64,000 bases of DNA from Winogradskyella costae (GTDB lineage: Bacteria > Bacteroidota > Bacteroidia > Flavobacteriales > Flavobacteriaceae): assembly GCF_013403865.1 (NCBI RefSeq), contig NZ_JABFDK010000005.1, forward strand, positions 62,001 through 126,000. Direction: 5' to 3'. Every line of letters starts with the position of its first letter. The stretch's first letter is position 1. Below the pieces are notes generated by a model, which was not told the DNA's origin, did not search any database, and worked only from the letters and a program-made list of their open reading frames with translations. The position numbers and the translations under genes were made by a program. Positions 8,151-17,032 of this stretch are shown piece by piece.

Positions 8151-8333
8151 ATGGCAAAAAGAGGAAATAGAATACAAGTTATCTTAGAGTGCACTGAGCA
8201 CAAAACTTCTGGTCAACCAGGAACATCAAGATATATTACAACGAAAAATAAGAAGAACACGCCAGATCGTATGGAGATTAAGAAATTTAATCCTATCCTT
8301 AAGCGTATGACTGTTCATAAAGAGATAAAATAA
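8151..8333 (+). CDS. rpmG: 50S ribosomal protein L33
   Basis: Complete L33 of 60 aa, beginning [20 protein letters not shown]. It has a single Cys in ECTEHK and none of the paired CxxC motifs of zinc-type L33, so it is the zinc-free (C-) form. That fits a genome with a metal-starvation programme, as at 22846-30064, though C- paralogs are also common as the only copy. It lies 27 bases after rpmB and 6 bases before the DUF4295 gene. Confidence 0.98.
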   Translation: MAKRGNRIQVILECTEHKTSGQPGTSRYITTKNKKNTPDRMEIKKFNPILKRMTVHKEIK

Positions 8334-8339
8334 GAAACC

Positions 8340-8492
8340 ATGGCAAAGAAATCAGTAGCGTCTTTACAGACAGGATCAAAACGTTTGACAAAAGCTATAA
8401 AAATGGTGAAATCACCAAAAACTGGAGCATACATGTTCGTAGAATCAGTAATGGCACCAGAATTTGTCAATGACTTTTTAAACAAAAAATAA
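8340..8492 (+). CDS. DUF4295 family small basic protein
   Basis: A 50-aa Lys-rich protein beginning MAKKSVASLQTGSKRLTKAI and ending DFLNKK. Its sequence and its position directly after rpmG and before ftsY match the DUF4295 proteins found almost universally in Bacteroidota ribosomal protein clusters. A ribosome-associated role is likely from size, charge and context but is not shown here. It starts 6 bases after the rpmG stop, with a terminator following. Confidence 0.93.
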   Translation: MAKKSVASLQTGSKRLTKAIKMVKSPKTGAYMFVESVMAPEFVNDFLNKK

Positions 8493-8517
8493 TCTTTATT
8501 TATATAGAGACTAGCGG

Positions 8518-8547
8518 AACTGCTTTCATTTGAAAGCAGTTTTTTTA
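8518..8547 (+). terminator. Intrinsic terminator of the rpmB operon
   Basis: Stem AACTGCTTTC / GAAAGCAGTT with a 4-base loop (ATTT) is followed by a T run, 25 bases after the DUF4295 stop. Confidence 0.92.
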
Positions 8548-8631
8548 TGCTTATATTTGAAAAACATCTGACATCTTAACAGTAAAATGTTATAGGCAAG
8601 GTTGTTGCAATGTAATAATTGTAAATAATAC

Positions 8632-8657
8632 TGTCACACGGAGCTTATCGAAGTGCG
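8632..8657 (+). repeat. Dispersed intergenic repeat fragment (…ATCGAAGTGC)
   Basis: CACACGGAGCTTATCGAAGTGC resembles the (T/C)GAGCG.AGTCGAAGTG elements scattered between genes in many flavobacterial genomes. A second related copy sharing ATCGAAGTGC lies at 41391-41410. This copy ends about 20 bases before ftsY. Confidence 0.45.
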
Positions 8658-8678
8658 ATTAATAACCTAACTACCAAA

Positions 8679-9653
8679 ATGAGTTTTTTTAAAAAAATAT
8701 TCTCTTCCGAAAAGAAAGAAACTTTAGATAAAGGCTTAGAGAAATCTAAATCTTCATTTTTTAATAAATTAAATAAAGCCGTAGCCGGTAAGTCTAAAGT
8801 TGATGATGACGTTTTAGATAACCTTGAAGAAATCTTAGTTACCAGCGATGTTGGTGTAAATACTACATTAAAAGTCATTACGCGTATTGAAGAACGTGTT
8901 GCAAAAGATAAATATCTAGGAACTTCTGAATTAAACAAGATTCTACGCGAAGAGATCGGGGCCTTACTGTCCGAAACCAAGTCTGGTGAAGAAACAGAAT
9001 ATACCATTCCAGAATTACCAAAACAAGCCGATGGTTCTAAAACACCATACGTTCTTATGGTCGTAGGTGTCAATGGTGTTGGTAAGACAACAACCATAGG
9101 TAAATTAGCGTATCAGTTTAAAAAGAAAGGGTTAAACGTTGTACTTGGTGCAGCAGATACGTTTAGAGCTGCAGCTATTGATCAATTACAAGTATGGGCA
9201 GATCGTGTAGATGTGCCAATGATACGACAAGAAATGGGTTCAGATCCTGCGTCTGTGGCTTTTGATGCTTTAGAATCTGGAGTTAAGCAAAATGCAGATG
9301 TTATTATTATAGATACTGCAGGCCGTTTGCATAATAAAGTGAACTTAATGAACGAGTTGACTAAAGTAAAACGCGTTATGCAAAAAGTGGTTGGTGATGC
9401 ACCTCATGATGTGCTTTTAGTACTCGATGGTTCTACTGGTCAAAACGCTTTTGAACAAGCCAAACAATTTACGGCAGCTACTGAAGTCACATCTTTGGCA
9501 GTAACTAAATTAGATGGTACGGCAAAAGGTGGAGTCGTGATTGGTATTAGTGACCAGTTTCAAATTCCTGTGAAATATATTGGAGTAGGTGAAGGTATTG
9601 AAGATTTGCAAGTCTTTAATAAATATGAGTTTGTAGATTCCTTTTTTAAATAG
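8679..9653 (+). CDS. ftsY: Signal recognition particle receptor FtsY
   Basis: SRP receptor GTPase of 324 aa, which docks ribosome-SRP complexes at the inner membrane. The N domain is at about 25-100. The G domain carries GVNGVGKTT (130-138), DTFRAAAIDQL (160-170), DTAGR (212-216) and TKLDGTAKGG (276-285). The acidic A domain of enterobacterial FtsY is absent, giving the short form usual in Bacteroidota. The start is fixed by the basic, amphipathic MSFFKKIFSSEKK. It follows the ribosomal protein operon but is separated from it by a terminator. Confidence 0.97.
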   Translation: MSFFKKIFSSEKKETLDKGLEKSKSSFFNKLNKAVAGKSKVDDDVLDNLEEILVTSDVGVNTTLKVITRIEERVAKDKYLGTSELNKILREEIGALLSETKSGEETEYTIPELPKQADGSKTPYVLMVVGVNGVGKTTTIGKLAYQFKKKGLNVVLGAADTFRAAAIDQLQVWADRVDVPMIRQEMGSDPASVAFDALESGVKQNADVIIIDTAGRLHNKVNLMNELTKVKRVMQKVVGDAPHDVLLVLDGSTGQNAFEQAKQFTAATEVTSLAVTKLDGTAKGGVVIGISDQFQIPVKYIGVGEGIEDLQVFNKYEFVDSFFK

Positions 9654-9655
9654 AG

Positions 9656-9673
9656 TTCCTTCCAAGGTAGGAA
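9656..9673 (+). repeat. Short hairpin repeat, variant copy
   Basis: TTCCTTCCAAGGTAGGAA is the same length and outer stem as the CCTGC-TTTG-GCAGG elements at 5494 and 53868, with a changed centre. It ends 10 bases before the ATG at 9684. Confidence 0.45.
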
Positions 9674-9683
9674 TTTCAGTTTA

Positions 9684-10031
9684 ATGAAAAAGAGTTTCAA
9701 TTGTCGAGATCAAAAGATATTAAGGATTATTACAATTCTTATTTTAATTATCTCTTCTTTAAAAGTGCTACAACAGGTATATAAAGTTTTAAGTACCTTT
9801 ATGTCACTTAAAAGTCCTTTGATACCGAAATATTTGTTTTACTATTCATCATTTCCAGGTTTCATTATAATGTCTTTTTTTAGCGTCATTATTTTCTTTT
9901 GCCTTAGATTTCTAAGATATAATAGTTATAACTTTCAGAGCGTATATGCGATGTTAGGTATGATTCTTTTTTTCTTATTATGGCAATGGAGTATTTATGA
10001 ATTGTTAATGAGAGTCAATCCTTTTGCTTAA
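9684..10031 (+). CDS. Hypothetical membrane protein, three helices
   Basis: No family recognised. The 115-aa product has a short basic N terminus (MKKSFNCRDQKILR) and three likely membrane helices, at about 12-30, 57-77 and 85-108, the last rich in aromatic residues (FFLLWQWSIYELL). It begins 30 bases after ftsY, with a hairpin repeat in the gap where a ribosome site is expected. A second stem-loop follows its stop. Codon use and AT content look like its neighbours. It could be a lineage-restricted membrane protein co-transcribed with ftsY. Confidence 0.6.
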   Translation: MKKSFNCRDQKILRIITILILIISSLKVLQQVYKVLSTFMSLKSPLIPKYLFYYSSFPGFIIMSFFSVIIFFCLRFLRYNSYNFQSVYAMLGMILFFLLWQWSIYELLMRVNPFA

Positions 10032-10049
10032 TAGTATCTATTTTAACGG

Positions 10050-10082
10050 TGAGCAATACATATTTATGTATGCTTTAGCTCA
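10050..10082. terminator. Stem-loop between convergent genes
   Basis: Outer arms TGAGC / GCTCA enclose an inner ATACATA / TATGTAT stem. It lies between the convergent genes ending at 10031 and 10094 and has no clear T run, so it is only a possible transcription barrier. Confidence 0.4.
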
Positions 10083-10093
10083 TATAGTGTTTC

Positions 10094-12277
10094 CTATCTT
10101 TTTAACGTAAAGTGTCCTGTAAAATTTCTTCCGTTGTCTCGGGTGACTACAAACCAATAATCACTTGTAGGCATTCTTTTGCCATTGTAAGTGCCATCCC
10201 AAGCTGACCTGGCGTCTAGACTTTTAAGGATTTTACCGTATCTATCAAATATTTTAATAGTCAGATTTGGCTCTTCATTAGAATACTTTATAGACCATGT
10301 GTCATGCTGTCCATCATCGTTTGGAGTGAAAAATTTAGGGTAATTTAAGAGATAAACTACTTCTTCTGTAGTGCCACAGCCATTTTTATCTCTAACGAAA
10401 ACGGTATATTCACCTGTTGTTAATCCTGTAAATAGATTACTGTTTTGATAGGTGATATCATCTAAAGAATACTCATAATCACCATTATCTAAATCTGATA
10501 AATTAACTTGAATGGAATTGTTATTATTTGTCCAGTCATCAATATCTATGCTCGAAATTACAGCTGTGTTAGACAAAATAACCTGAAACTCTTTGGTTGT
10601 ATCACAGCTATAAGTGCCGTAATCTTCAGTTACTGTAACCCAATAATCACCAATAGTTTCATTAGTAACAACTACGGTTTGAGTAGTTTCTCCGGTAGAC
10701 CATAAATAACTATTAAAGCCATAGCCTGCATCGATAATTACATAATTCTCATACTCGCAAATGCTTTCAACGTCATTAATTGGAATTGTAGGAGTCTCAC
10801 CTAAGCTCAATGTGATTTCTGAAGTTTGATAACATTTATCCAAAGAATCGATGCGAGCAAAAATGCTGGTAGTGTCTTCTGTCCATTCAAAATTAGAAGG
10901 TGTATAAATATGTCCTTCCTCAGAATAATTCTCGGCTTCCTCTTGTGATATAAAATAACTAATTATACAATCGCTACAGCTTGAAATTTCAGTTTCGTAA
11001 ATCGTTAAATCTACAAATTCAGAATTGTTATTAGATGTATCACAAATAGTAGTCGCTATAGTGTTAACCACCAAACTAGGTGAAATAATAGTTGCTAAAA
11101 CGGGAAATCTGACATCACTTTCACAATTACTTATAGTTAGTTTGGCAGCATAGTAGGTTGTTCCATCTACTAAATTAGTTGTTTCGCTTAAAACACTCCC
11201 ATCAGTAGCAGCATCATACCAAATAGCCTCATCACTAACTTCAATATCGCTTAATATTGGATTTTGAGTGGTACAAAACGTTTGATTTGATTCGCCTGTT
11301 AGTGCTTCTGGTGTTTCAATGATTTCTATGGTATAGTCATCTGAAGTAATCCGACAAGAAAGTGAGTTTATATTGGTTCCATTTGCAACTGCTAATCGAT
11401 ATAAAAACGTGCCAGATTGACCTGTGTTTGTAAATATATAATCAGGAGTAGTTTCACCGAGAATATCTATCCACGTTGTGCCTAAATCGTCTGAATATTG
11501 CCATTGATATTGAGGATCTGAATACCCAGAAGAGACAATGGATTGAAATGTGTAACTTACATTTTCACCTTCGCAAATTTCTAGACTTATACTTGATTCG
11601 TTTTCAATAGCGCTTGTAATGGTTGGTCCACATGGTTTAAACGCAATATCATCTAAAGCGATATCATTTCCAGGATGTGCGCTAGGTGCTGAATTTAATA
11701 TGGTTATTACTACTTCAGTTTCTGCTTCTAATGTAAAGAAGAAGCCGTATTGTTGCCAAACTCCAGAGGATGTTTGCGCAATATCTCCTGTATTATAAGA
11801 TCCTAAAATATTACCAGACGTGTCGCTAATTCTAAACGTTACATCTGGATGGTATTCATCAGTGCCTACCGAAGGATTCATTAAATTGATTAACCAAGCA
11901 GAAAATTCAAAAGTCGTATTAGCACAAAGTCCAGTTACAGTTTTCGTATAAAATACTCCTTCGTTTGCTAAAACGGCACTGTTTATAACCATCATATGGC
12001 CATTGGTGTCGCCTGTATGGTCTGAAGTAACATGCCATGCATTCCCTTTTAAGCCGCTAGTTGTATTGTAAATGGTATATTCTCCTTCGTCTAATTCACC
12101 TGCAGAACTGTAAGTAAATGCTGTAATAGAACTACCTAGTGCACTTCCGCGTCCTGTGCCTGATCCAAAATCAATAGAAACGACAGGATCTCCTAAATTA
12201 CCTTCGCATAATTGCGCATAAGTTTGAAATGAATAACAAAAAAGAAATATAAGTAGAAGTTGATATTTTATATACAA
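10094..12277 (-). CDS. T9SS type B sorting-domain cell-surface protein
   Basis: Secreted protein of 727 aa. A signal peptide ending in YAQ is followed by a jelly-roll-like N-terminal region (about 30-215, with DIALDDIAFKPCG), Ig-like repeats, SprB-type repeat sequence (YSLDDITYQNSNLFTGLTTG, then VFVRDKNGC), and a C-terminal gliding-motility-type sorting domain of about 85 aa. That domain contains FFTPNDDGQHDTW, IFDRYGK and DYWFVV. It would be exported by Sec and then by the Type IX system to the surface or medium, perhaps as an adhesin. The only suitable start is TTG at 12277; no in-frame ATG precedes the signal peptide and an in-frame stop lies just upstream. Confidence 0.92.
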   Translation of the reverse strand: MYIKYQLLLIFLFCYSFQTYAQLCEGNLGDPVVSIDFGSGTGRGSALGSSITAFTYSSAGELDEGEYTIYNTTSGLKGNAWHVTSDHTGDTNGHMMVINSAVLANEGVFYTKTVTGLCANTTFEFSAWLINLMNPSVGTDEYHPDVTFRISDTSGNILGSYNTGDIAQTSSGVWQQYGFFFTLEAETEVVITILNSAPSAHPGNDIALDDIAFKPCGPTITSAIENESSISLEICEGENVSYTFQSIVSSGYSDPQYQWQYSDDLGTTWIDILGETTPDYIFTNTGQSGTFLYRLAVANGTNINSLSCRITSDDYTIEIIETPEALTGESNQTFCTTQNPILSDIEVSDEAIWYDAATDGSVLSETTNLVDGTTYYAAKLTISNCESDVRFPVLATIISPSLVVNTIATTICDTSNNNSEFVDLTIYETEISSCSDCIISYFISQEEAENYSEEGHIYTPSNFEWTEDTTSIFARIDSLDKCYQTSEITLSLGETPTIPINDVESICEYENYVIIDAGYGFNSYLWSTGETTQTVVVTNETIGDYWVTVTEDYGTYSCDTTKEFQVILSNTAVISSIDIDDWTNNNNSIQVNLSDLDNGDYEYSLDDITYQNSNLFTGLTTGEYTVFVRDKNGCGTTEEVVYLLNYPKFFTPNDDGQHDTWSIKYSNEEPNLTIKIFDRYGKILKSLDARSAWDGTYNGKRMPTSDYWFVVTRDNGRNFTGHFTLKR

Positions 12278-12413
12278 AGTAATATTATTTAATTAAATCT
12301 AATATTGTCAGTTATGAACTGTTTGTTTTTAGATGTAATTCTTCAATAAAACTTGCGTTACCGTTTAAATAAGTTTCAATATCAAAAAATAGAGGTTATT
12401 AAATTTAGATTAC

Positions 12414-13490
12414 TTAATCAATTAAAGCAGTAATTTTTTCCCATAACTCATTATCAAAATTAGAGAGGGCAAAATTCTCATCGTCAGCAGCTTCACCCAT
12501 TCTAATGACCACTAATTTTTCACTAGGCACCACATAAATCTTCTGGTCGTTTTTGCCTAAAGCGGCATACATATCGCTTGGTGCGTTTGGAGTAATTTCA
12601 CCTGTAAATTCAAATTGCGTTTGAGGCAAATGATATGTTGATTTTCCGTTTAGCCACCATAAATAACCATAAGCTTCATTTATAGGTTGTGACGTATTTA
12701 CAGCGTCGCTTAAATAGTTTTTAGGTATAATTTGTTCTGATTCCCATTTACCATCAGCATAAGTTAACAAGCCAAAACGTGCCATACTTCTAGTGGTACT
12801 CCAATACACACTCAAATCACCTAAAGGAATCCAAGAACCTGTCATGCCAATTCGATTTTTTAATTTTGAATCAAAATAGTTTGACCATGTAACATTACTC
12901 GCTTCTGCGACTACATCTTGAAGTTTTACAAACACATTATGATAAGCCCAACGGGTTCCTGCATCATCAATATATTGCAAATTATTAGGAGATACATCGT
13001 CTCCTAATGTGTCATCTAGACCAGAATTCATTGATAATAAATTTTTACTTGTAATAAGGTTTTCTTTTTCTAAGGGAGCGCTCGTCCAACCTGTGCCCAA
13101 ATAATCAGAAACTTTATTTTCAATATTTAATAATCCTTCTTCTTGTGCAATACCCGTAATGGCTGTAGTTAATGTTTTTCCCGCACTTGCCCAATACCAT
13201 GGAGTTGCGCTTGTATGACCATTAAAATAATGTTCTTCTATAATTTTTCCGTTATAAAGTATCATAAAACTTTTAGTGTTTTTCTCTTCGAGAAAATCTA
13301 ATAAAGGTTGTAGTGCATTAGTATTCCAGTTTAATTCAGAAATAGATGTTGTTTCCCAAGTATCTGAATTGATAGGAGGAAAATAAATGTTTTCAGGTTC
13401 TGGTTCATTCGGAGTTGAATCATCTTCAGAAGAACATGAAATGTTAAATAACAACCCTAACATTAAAATGTAGAAATATCTAGATTTCAT
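12414..13490 (-). CDS. Beta-lactamase-family serine hydrolase lipoprotein
   Basis: Class C beta-lactamase/PBP-like hydrolase of 358 aa. The start chosen is the ATG at 13490, which gives a lipoprotein signal (MKSRYFYILMLGLLFNISCSS, lipobox Cys in NISC); an earlier in-frame start at 13583 would bury the signal. The catalytic SxxK motif is SAGK in WASAGKTLTTA, and a YxN-like triad occurs in AYHNVF. The tether is the acidic, Pro-rich SSEDDSTPNEPEPEN. It probably acts on peptides or esters in the periplasm or at the outer membrane rather than as a true beta-lactamase. It is divergent from rimO. Confidence 0.88.
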   Translation of the reverse strand: MKSRYFYILMLGLLFNISCSSEDDSTPNEPEPENIYFPPINSDTWETTSISELNWNTNALQPLLDFLEEKNTKSFMILYNGKIIEEHYFNGHTSATPWYWASAGKTLTTAITGIAQEEGLLNIENKVSDYLGTGWTSAPLEKENLITSKNLLSMNSGLDDTLGDDVSPNNLQYIDDAGTRWAYHNVFVKLQDVVAEASNVTWSNYFDSKLKNRIGMTGSWIPLGDLSVYWSTTRSMARFGLLTYADGKWESEQIIPKNYLSDAVNTSQPINEAYGYLWWLNGKSTYHLPQTQFEFTGEITPNAPSDMYAALGKNDQKIYVVPSEKLVVIRMGEAADDENFALSNFDNELWEKITALID

Positions 13491-13572
13491 GATTTCGTTT
13501 TTAATTTGGACTATAAAAATAGGAAAAAGTTTAATCTCGCGAAGCGGCAATCGATTATCGTAAATCATTCCG

Positions 13573-13580
13573 TATCTTTG
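13573..13580 (+). promoter_or_regulatory. -7 element (TATCTTTG) for rimO
   Basis: TATCTTTG fits TAnnTTTG and lies 19 bases upstream of the rimO ATG. No clear -33 element is visible. Confidence 0.5.
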
Positions 13581-13599
13581 CAAACTGATTTATAAAAGC

Positions 13600-14901
13600 A
13601 TGAGAACAAAAACCATTAAGAAGAACAAGATCAATGTTATAACATTAGGTTGTAGTAAAAATGTTTACGACAGCGAAGTGTTGATGGGACAACTAAAAGC
13701 AAGTGGCAAAGAAGTTGTACATGAGGAAGAAGGTAATGTTGTTGTAATAAATACATGTGGATTTATCAATAATGCTAAGGAGGAAAGCGTGAACACCATT
13801 TTGGAGTACATGCAGAAAAAGGAAGATGGCGAAGTCGATAAGGTTTTTGTTACAGGTTGTTTAAGCGAACGGTATAAGCCAGACTTAGAGAAGGAAATAC
13901 CTAATGTAGATCAGTACTTTGGTACTACAGAATTACCAGGTTTATTAAAAGCGTTAGGTGCTGATTATAAACATGAATTAATTGGAGAACGTTTAACGAC
14001 CACACCAAAGAATTACGCTTACTTAAAAATTGCAGAGGGTTGTGATAGACCTTGTAGTTTTTGTGCGATTCCCCTAATGAGAGGAAAGCATAAAAGTACG
14101 CCTATTGAAAACTTAGTGATTGAAGCAGAAAAGTTAGCAGCAAATGGTGTTAAAGAACTGATTCTTATTGCTCAAGATTTAACATACTACGGATTAGATA
14201 TTTATAAGAAAAGAAATCTTGCAGAGTTGCTTGAGAACTTAGTTAAAGTTGAAGGTATTGAGTGGATTCGTTTACATTATGCATTCCCTACAGGTTTCCC
14301 GATGGATGTTTTAGACATTATGAAGCGTGAACCTAAAATTTGTAACTATTTAGATATTCCGTTACAACATATTTCTGATGACTTATTAAAATCGATGCGT
14401 CGTGGAACGACAAAAGCAAAGACGACTAAATTGATTCACGACTTCAGAGCTATTGTTCCTGAAATGACCATTAGAACAACACTTATTGTTGGTTATCCTG
14501 GAGAAACAGAAGCACATTTTCAAGAATTGAAACAATGGGTTTCAGAAATGCGTTTTGAACGTTTAGGCTGTTTTACCTATTCTCATGAAGAAAATACACA
14601 TGCCTATAATTTAGAAGATGATGTTCCTGAAGAAGTAAAAATGGAACGTGTTAACCAGATTATGGAAATTCAATCTCAGATTTCTTGGGAATTGAATCAG
14701 GCTAAAATCGGTCAAGAATTTAAAGTGGTTATTGACCGTAAAGAAGGGAACTACTTTGTTGGTCGTACAGAATTTGATTCTCCAGATGTTGATAACGAAG
14801 TTTTAATTGATGCGAGTAAAACCTATTTAAAAACAGGCGAATTTGCGACGATTAAAGTAACAGAAGCAGAGGATTTTGATCTTTATGGTGAAGTGATTTA
14901 A
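13600..14901 (+). CDS. rimO: Ribosomal protein S12 methylthiotransferase RimO
   Basis: Radical SAM methylthiotransferase that adds a methylthio group to an Asp of ribosomal protein S12. The N-terminal UPF0004 domain has its three cluster cysteines (C18, C53, C87). The radical SAM motif is CDRPCSFC (C148, C152, C155), and a TRAM domain ends the 433-aa protein (GQEFKVVIDRKEGNYFVGRT). The phrase TLGCSKNVYDSEVL marks RimO rather than MiaB. It carries a basic N-terminal extension (MRTKTIKKNK). Its place near ftsY and L28/L33 fits a translation-related neighbourhood. Confidence 0.97.
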   Translation: MRTKTIKKNKINVITLGCSKNVYDSEVLMGQLKASGKEVVHEEEGNVVVINTCGFINNAKEESVNTILEYMQKKEDGEVDKVFVTGCLSERYKPDLEKEIPNVDQYFGTTELPGLLKALGADYKHELIGERLTTTPKNYAYLKIAEGCDRPCSFCAIPLMRGKHKSTPIENLVIEAEKLAANGVKELILIAQDLTYYGLDIYKKRNLAELLENLVKVEGIEWIRLHYAFPTGFPMDVLDIMKREPKICNYLDIPLQHISDDLLKSMRRGTTKAKTTKLIHDFRAIVPEMTIRTTLIVGYPGETEAHFQELKQWVSEMRFERLGCFTYSHEENTHAYNLEDDVPEEVKMERVNQIMEIQSQISWELNQAKIGQEFKVVIDRKEGNYFVGRTEFDSPDVDNEVLIDASKTYLKTGEFATIKVTEAEDFDLYGEVI

Positions 14902-14947
14902 TCATAACTACTTTTATGCACTACTATAATAGTGTTCTAAGTTTTTT

Positions 14948-14987
14948 ATGATGGTACAAGTTCTCGTGATTTAGCTTGTACCATCAT
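14948..14987. terminator. Long perfect hairpin downstream of rimO
   Basis: The 13-bp perfect stem ATGATGGTACAAG / CTTGTACCATCAT has a 14-base loop. It sits between the convergent genes rimO and the aldo/keto reductase, but lacks a U tract on either side. It may protect mRNA 3' ends or be a repeat element. Confidence 0.45.
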
Positions 14988-14998
14988 TTGTAAAATGC

Positions 14999-15022
14999 AA
15001 GCGCTGTTTCTATCAGCGTTTT
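14999..15022 (+). terminator. Probable intrinsic terminator of rimO
   Basis: Stem CGCTG / CAGCG (extendable to AAGCGCTG / CAGCGTTT) with a 7-base loop is followed by TTTTCGCTTTT. It lies about 100 bases past the rimO stop. Confidence 0.55.
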
Positions 15023-15050
15023 CGCTTTTAAAAAGGCTTGTAATTAGAAT

Positions 15051-15893
15051 TTAGATTCTGTCTGGCCAAAAAAGTGGATGTTCTCCGCTAAATCCAAATT
15101 CAGGTAGCTCATTTATGGTATTCATCTCTTCATTGGATAATTCAAAGTTATCTAAATTTATATTCTCTTCAATACGCGCTTTGGTGGTTGATTTCGGAAT
15201 TACAATCACATCGTGCTGAATGATCCATCGAAGACAAACTTTTGCGATAGTGGTATTGTGTGCTTTTGCAATGTCTTCTAAGACTTCATTTTCAAAAACC
15301 TTTCCTCTTGCTAAAGGAGACCATGATTCAACAACAATATGTTGTTTTTTGCAATAATTAACTAAATCTTCTTGCCAGTAACCTGGATGAAACTCTATTT
15401 GATTAACGGCTGGTTTTACCTTAGCAGTTTTAAATAAAGCTTCAAGATGTTCTTCAAAAAAATTACTGACACCTATAGATTTTATTTTTCCTTCGGCTTG
15501 TAATTCTTCCATAGCTCTCCAAGCCTCTGCATTCGCATTTTGCCAATTATCATAATTCTTAGCATTTGCTGGCCAATGAATAAGATACAAGTCTATATAA
15601 TCTAAGCCCAGTTTCTTCAAAGATTTTTCAAATTCTTCTTTAGCCATGTCATAACCTAAATTTTCGCGCCATAACTTAGTCGTCACTAAAATTTCCTCTC
15701 TTGGAACTCCACTAGCTTTAATGCCTTTTCCTACAGCTTCTTCGTTATTATAAGCGGCAGCGGTATCCAATAGTCTATACCCATTTAATAACGCATGCTT
15801 AACAGATGCAATGCCTTCTTGTTCCGTAGCTTTATAAGTTCCAAAACCGATAATCGGAATGGTATGACCATCATTTAGAATTAGATTTTTCAT
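15051..15893 (-). CDS. Aldo/keto reductase
   Basis: Cytoplasmic NADPH-dependent aldo/keto reductase of 280 aa. The catalytic tetrad is visible as D43, Y48, K73 and H106 (LLDTAAAYNNE, VTTKLW, LIHWP), with the phosphate-binding IPKSTTKARIEEN near the C terminus. It resembles 2,5-diketo-gluconate reductase-type AKR5 enzymes (GFGTYKATEQEG, LVNYCKKQHIVVESWSPLARG). It lies 102 bases after the alpha/beta hydrolase and on the same strand as the dehydrogenase/TonB receptor unit. A sugar-acid or keto-aldehyde substrate would fit the neighbouring sorbosone-type dehydrogenase, but this is inference. Confidence 0.93.
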   Translation of the reverse strand: MKNLILNDGHTIPIIGFGTYKATEQEGIASVKHALLNGYRLLDTAAAYNNEEAVGKGIKASGVPREEILVTTKLWRENLGYDMAKEEFEKSLKKLGLDYIDLYLIHWPANAKNYDNWQNANAEAWRAMEELQAEGKIKSIGVSNFFEEHLEALFKTAKVKPAVNQIEFHPGYWQEDLVNYCKKQHIVVESWSPLARGKVFENEVLEDIAKAHNTTIAKVCLRWIIQHDVIVIPKSTTKARIEENINLDNFELSNEEMNTINELPEFGFSGEHPLFWPDRI

Positions 15894-15995
15894 AATTTAT
15901 ATCATTAAATTTTAGATATTCACTTTAAGGGTAAGATTAGGATAATAGCTATTCTTCTGCTCAAACACTATTTATTCACCTAATTTAAAAAAATG

Positions 15996-16997
15996 CTATT
16001 GTTTTAGAAAAACAATTAACGGTTTTATGAAACTATCAAACTTTTCGATGTGAGGCAAATGTCCAACGTTTTCTATTTCAACTAATTTGGCATTAGGGAT
16101 TTTCTTTTGAGTGGCTGTGCCTAACTGATCATACAATCCCATGGTCTCTTTTACGTCTTCTGAAACAAGTCCTTTGCCCAAGGCTGTTCGATCTCTGGTT
16201 CCAATAATTAAAAGTGTTGGAGCCGTGATATTTTTAAATTCGTAAACAACAGGTTGCGTGAAAATCATGTCGTAAGTTAATGCCGCATTCCAAGCTATGG
16301 TTTTATAGTCGGAATTTAACGTCCAACCAGCTAGTAAGTTGACCCACTGATCATATTCAGGTTTCCATTGGTTGTCGTAATAATTTTCTAGTTGGTATTT
16401 TTTAATGCCTTCAGAAGACTTTTTGAGTTCGTTTTTATACCACCATTCTACAGGTTGATACGGCACTTTTAATTTCCAATCTTCTAATCCAATGGGATTT
16501 TCTAAGATGAATTTTTCAACGGTCTCTGGATACATTAAAGCAAAGCGCGTAGCGAGCATACCTCCCATAGAATGTCCTAAAATCGTTGTTTTTTCAATAT
16601 TTAAAGTATCTAATAAAGTTTTGGTGTTTTGTGCCAATTGCTGAAACGTATAATGAAAATGATCGGGTTTAGAGGATTTTCCAAATCCAATTTGATCGGG
16701 TACAATAACACGAAACCCTTCTTTAGTTAACGCTTGAATCGTCGTTTTCCAATAGGCACCATTAAAATTCTTGCCGTGAAATAACACGATGTTTTTACCA
16801 TTATAATTATCAGGCTTTTCATCCATATAAGCTATCGTTAGATCTTGCTCTTGTATGGTCAACTCTAACTTAGAAACAGCATATGGATATTTGTAATTTG
16901 CCAATTCAATATCTAACCATTGTAAACTGTCTGTTTGTGCCTTTGCAATTTGAAAGACGACTAAAAGTGTTAGCCCTATTAATAAATTCTTTTTCAT
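15996..16997 (-). CDS. Exported alpha/beta hydrolase
   Basis: Alpha/beta hydrolase of 333 aa. The ATG at 16997 gives a clean signal peptide (MKKNLLIGLTLLVVFQIAKAQ); an upstream in-frame TTG overlapping the receptor stop does not. The nucleophile elbow is LGHSMGG, the oxyanion region is VLFHGKNFNG, the acid is probably in GTRDRT, and the catalytic His is in NVGHLPHIEKF. It resembles proline-iminopeptidase or haloalkane-dehalogenase-like hydrolases but is periplasmic here. It lies 35 bases downstream of the TonB receptor, so the two are probably co-transcribed; it may hydrolyse an imported ester or lactone. Confidence 0.88.
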   Translation of the reverse strand: MKKNLLIGLTLLVVFQIAKAQTDSLQWLDIELANYKYPYAVSKLELTIQEQDLTIAYMDEKPDNYNGKNIVLFHGKNFNGAYWKTTIQALTKEGFRVIVPDQIGFGKSSKPDHFHYTFQQLAQNTKTLLDTLNIEKTTILGHSMGGMLATRFALMYPETVEKFILENPIGLEDWKLKVPYQPVEWWYKNELKKSSEGIKKYQLENYYDNQWKPEYDQWVNLLAGWTLNSDYKTIAWNAALTYDMIFTQPVVYEFKNITAPTLLIIGTRDRTALGKGLVSEDVKETMGLYDQLGTATQKKIPNAKLVEIENVGHLPHIEKFDSFIKPLIVFLKQ

Positions 16998-17032
16998 AAT
17001 TTTATTTTTATTGTGGTTTCCATGCTTTGAGA

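Noticed and set aside
13491..13583. Longer N terminus for the serine hydrolase
   Set aside because: The 31 extra residues would bury a clear lipoprotein signal. Longer starts at 17036, 27538, 36603 and 46366 were rejected on the same grounds (signal peptide, HTH or overlap).
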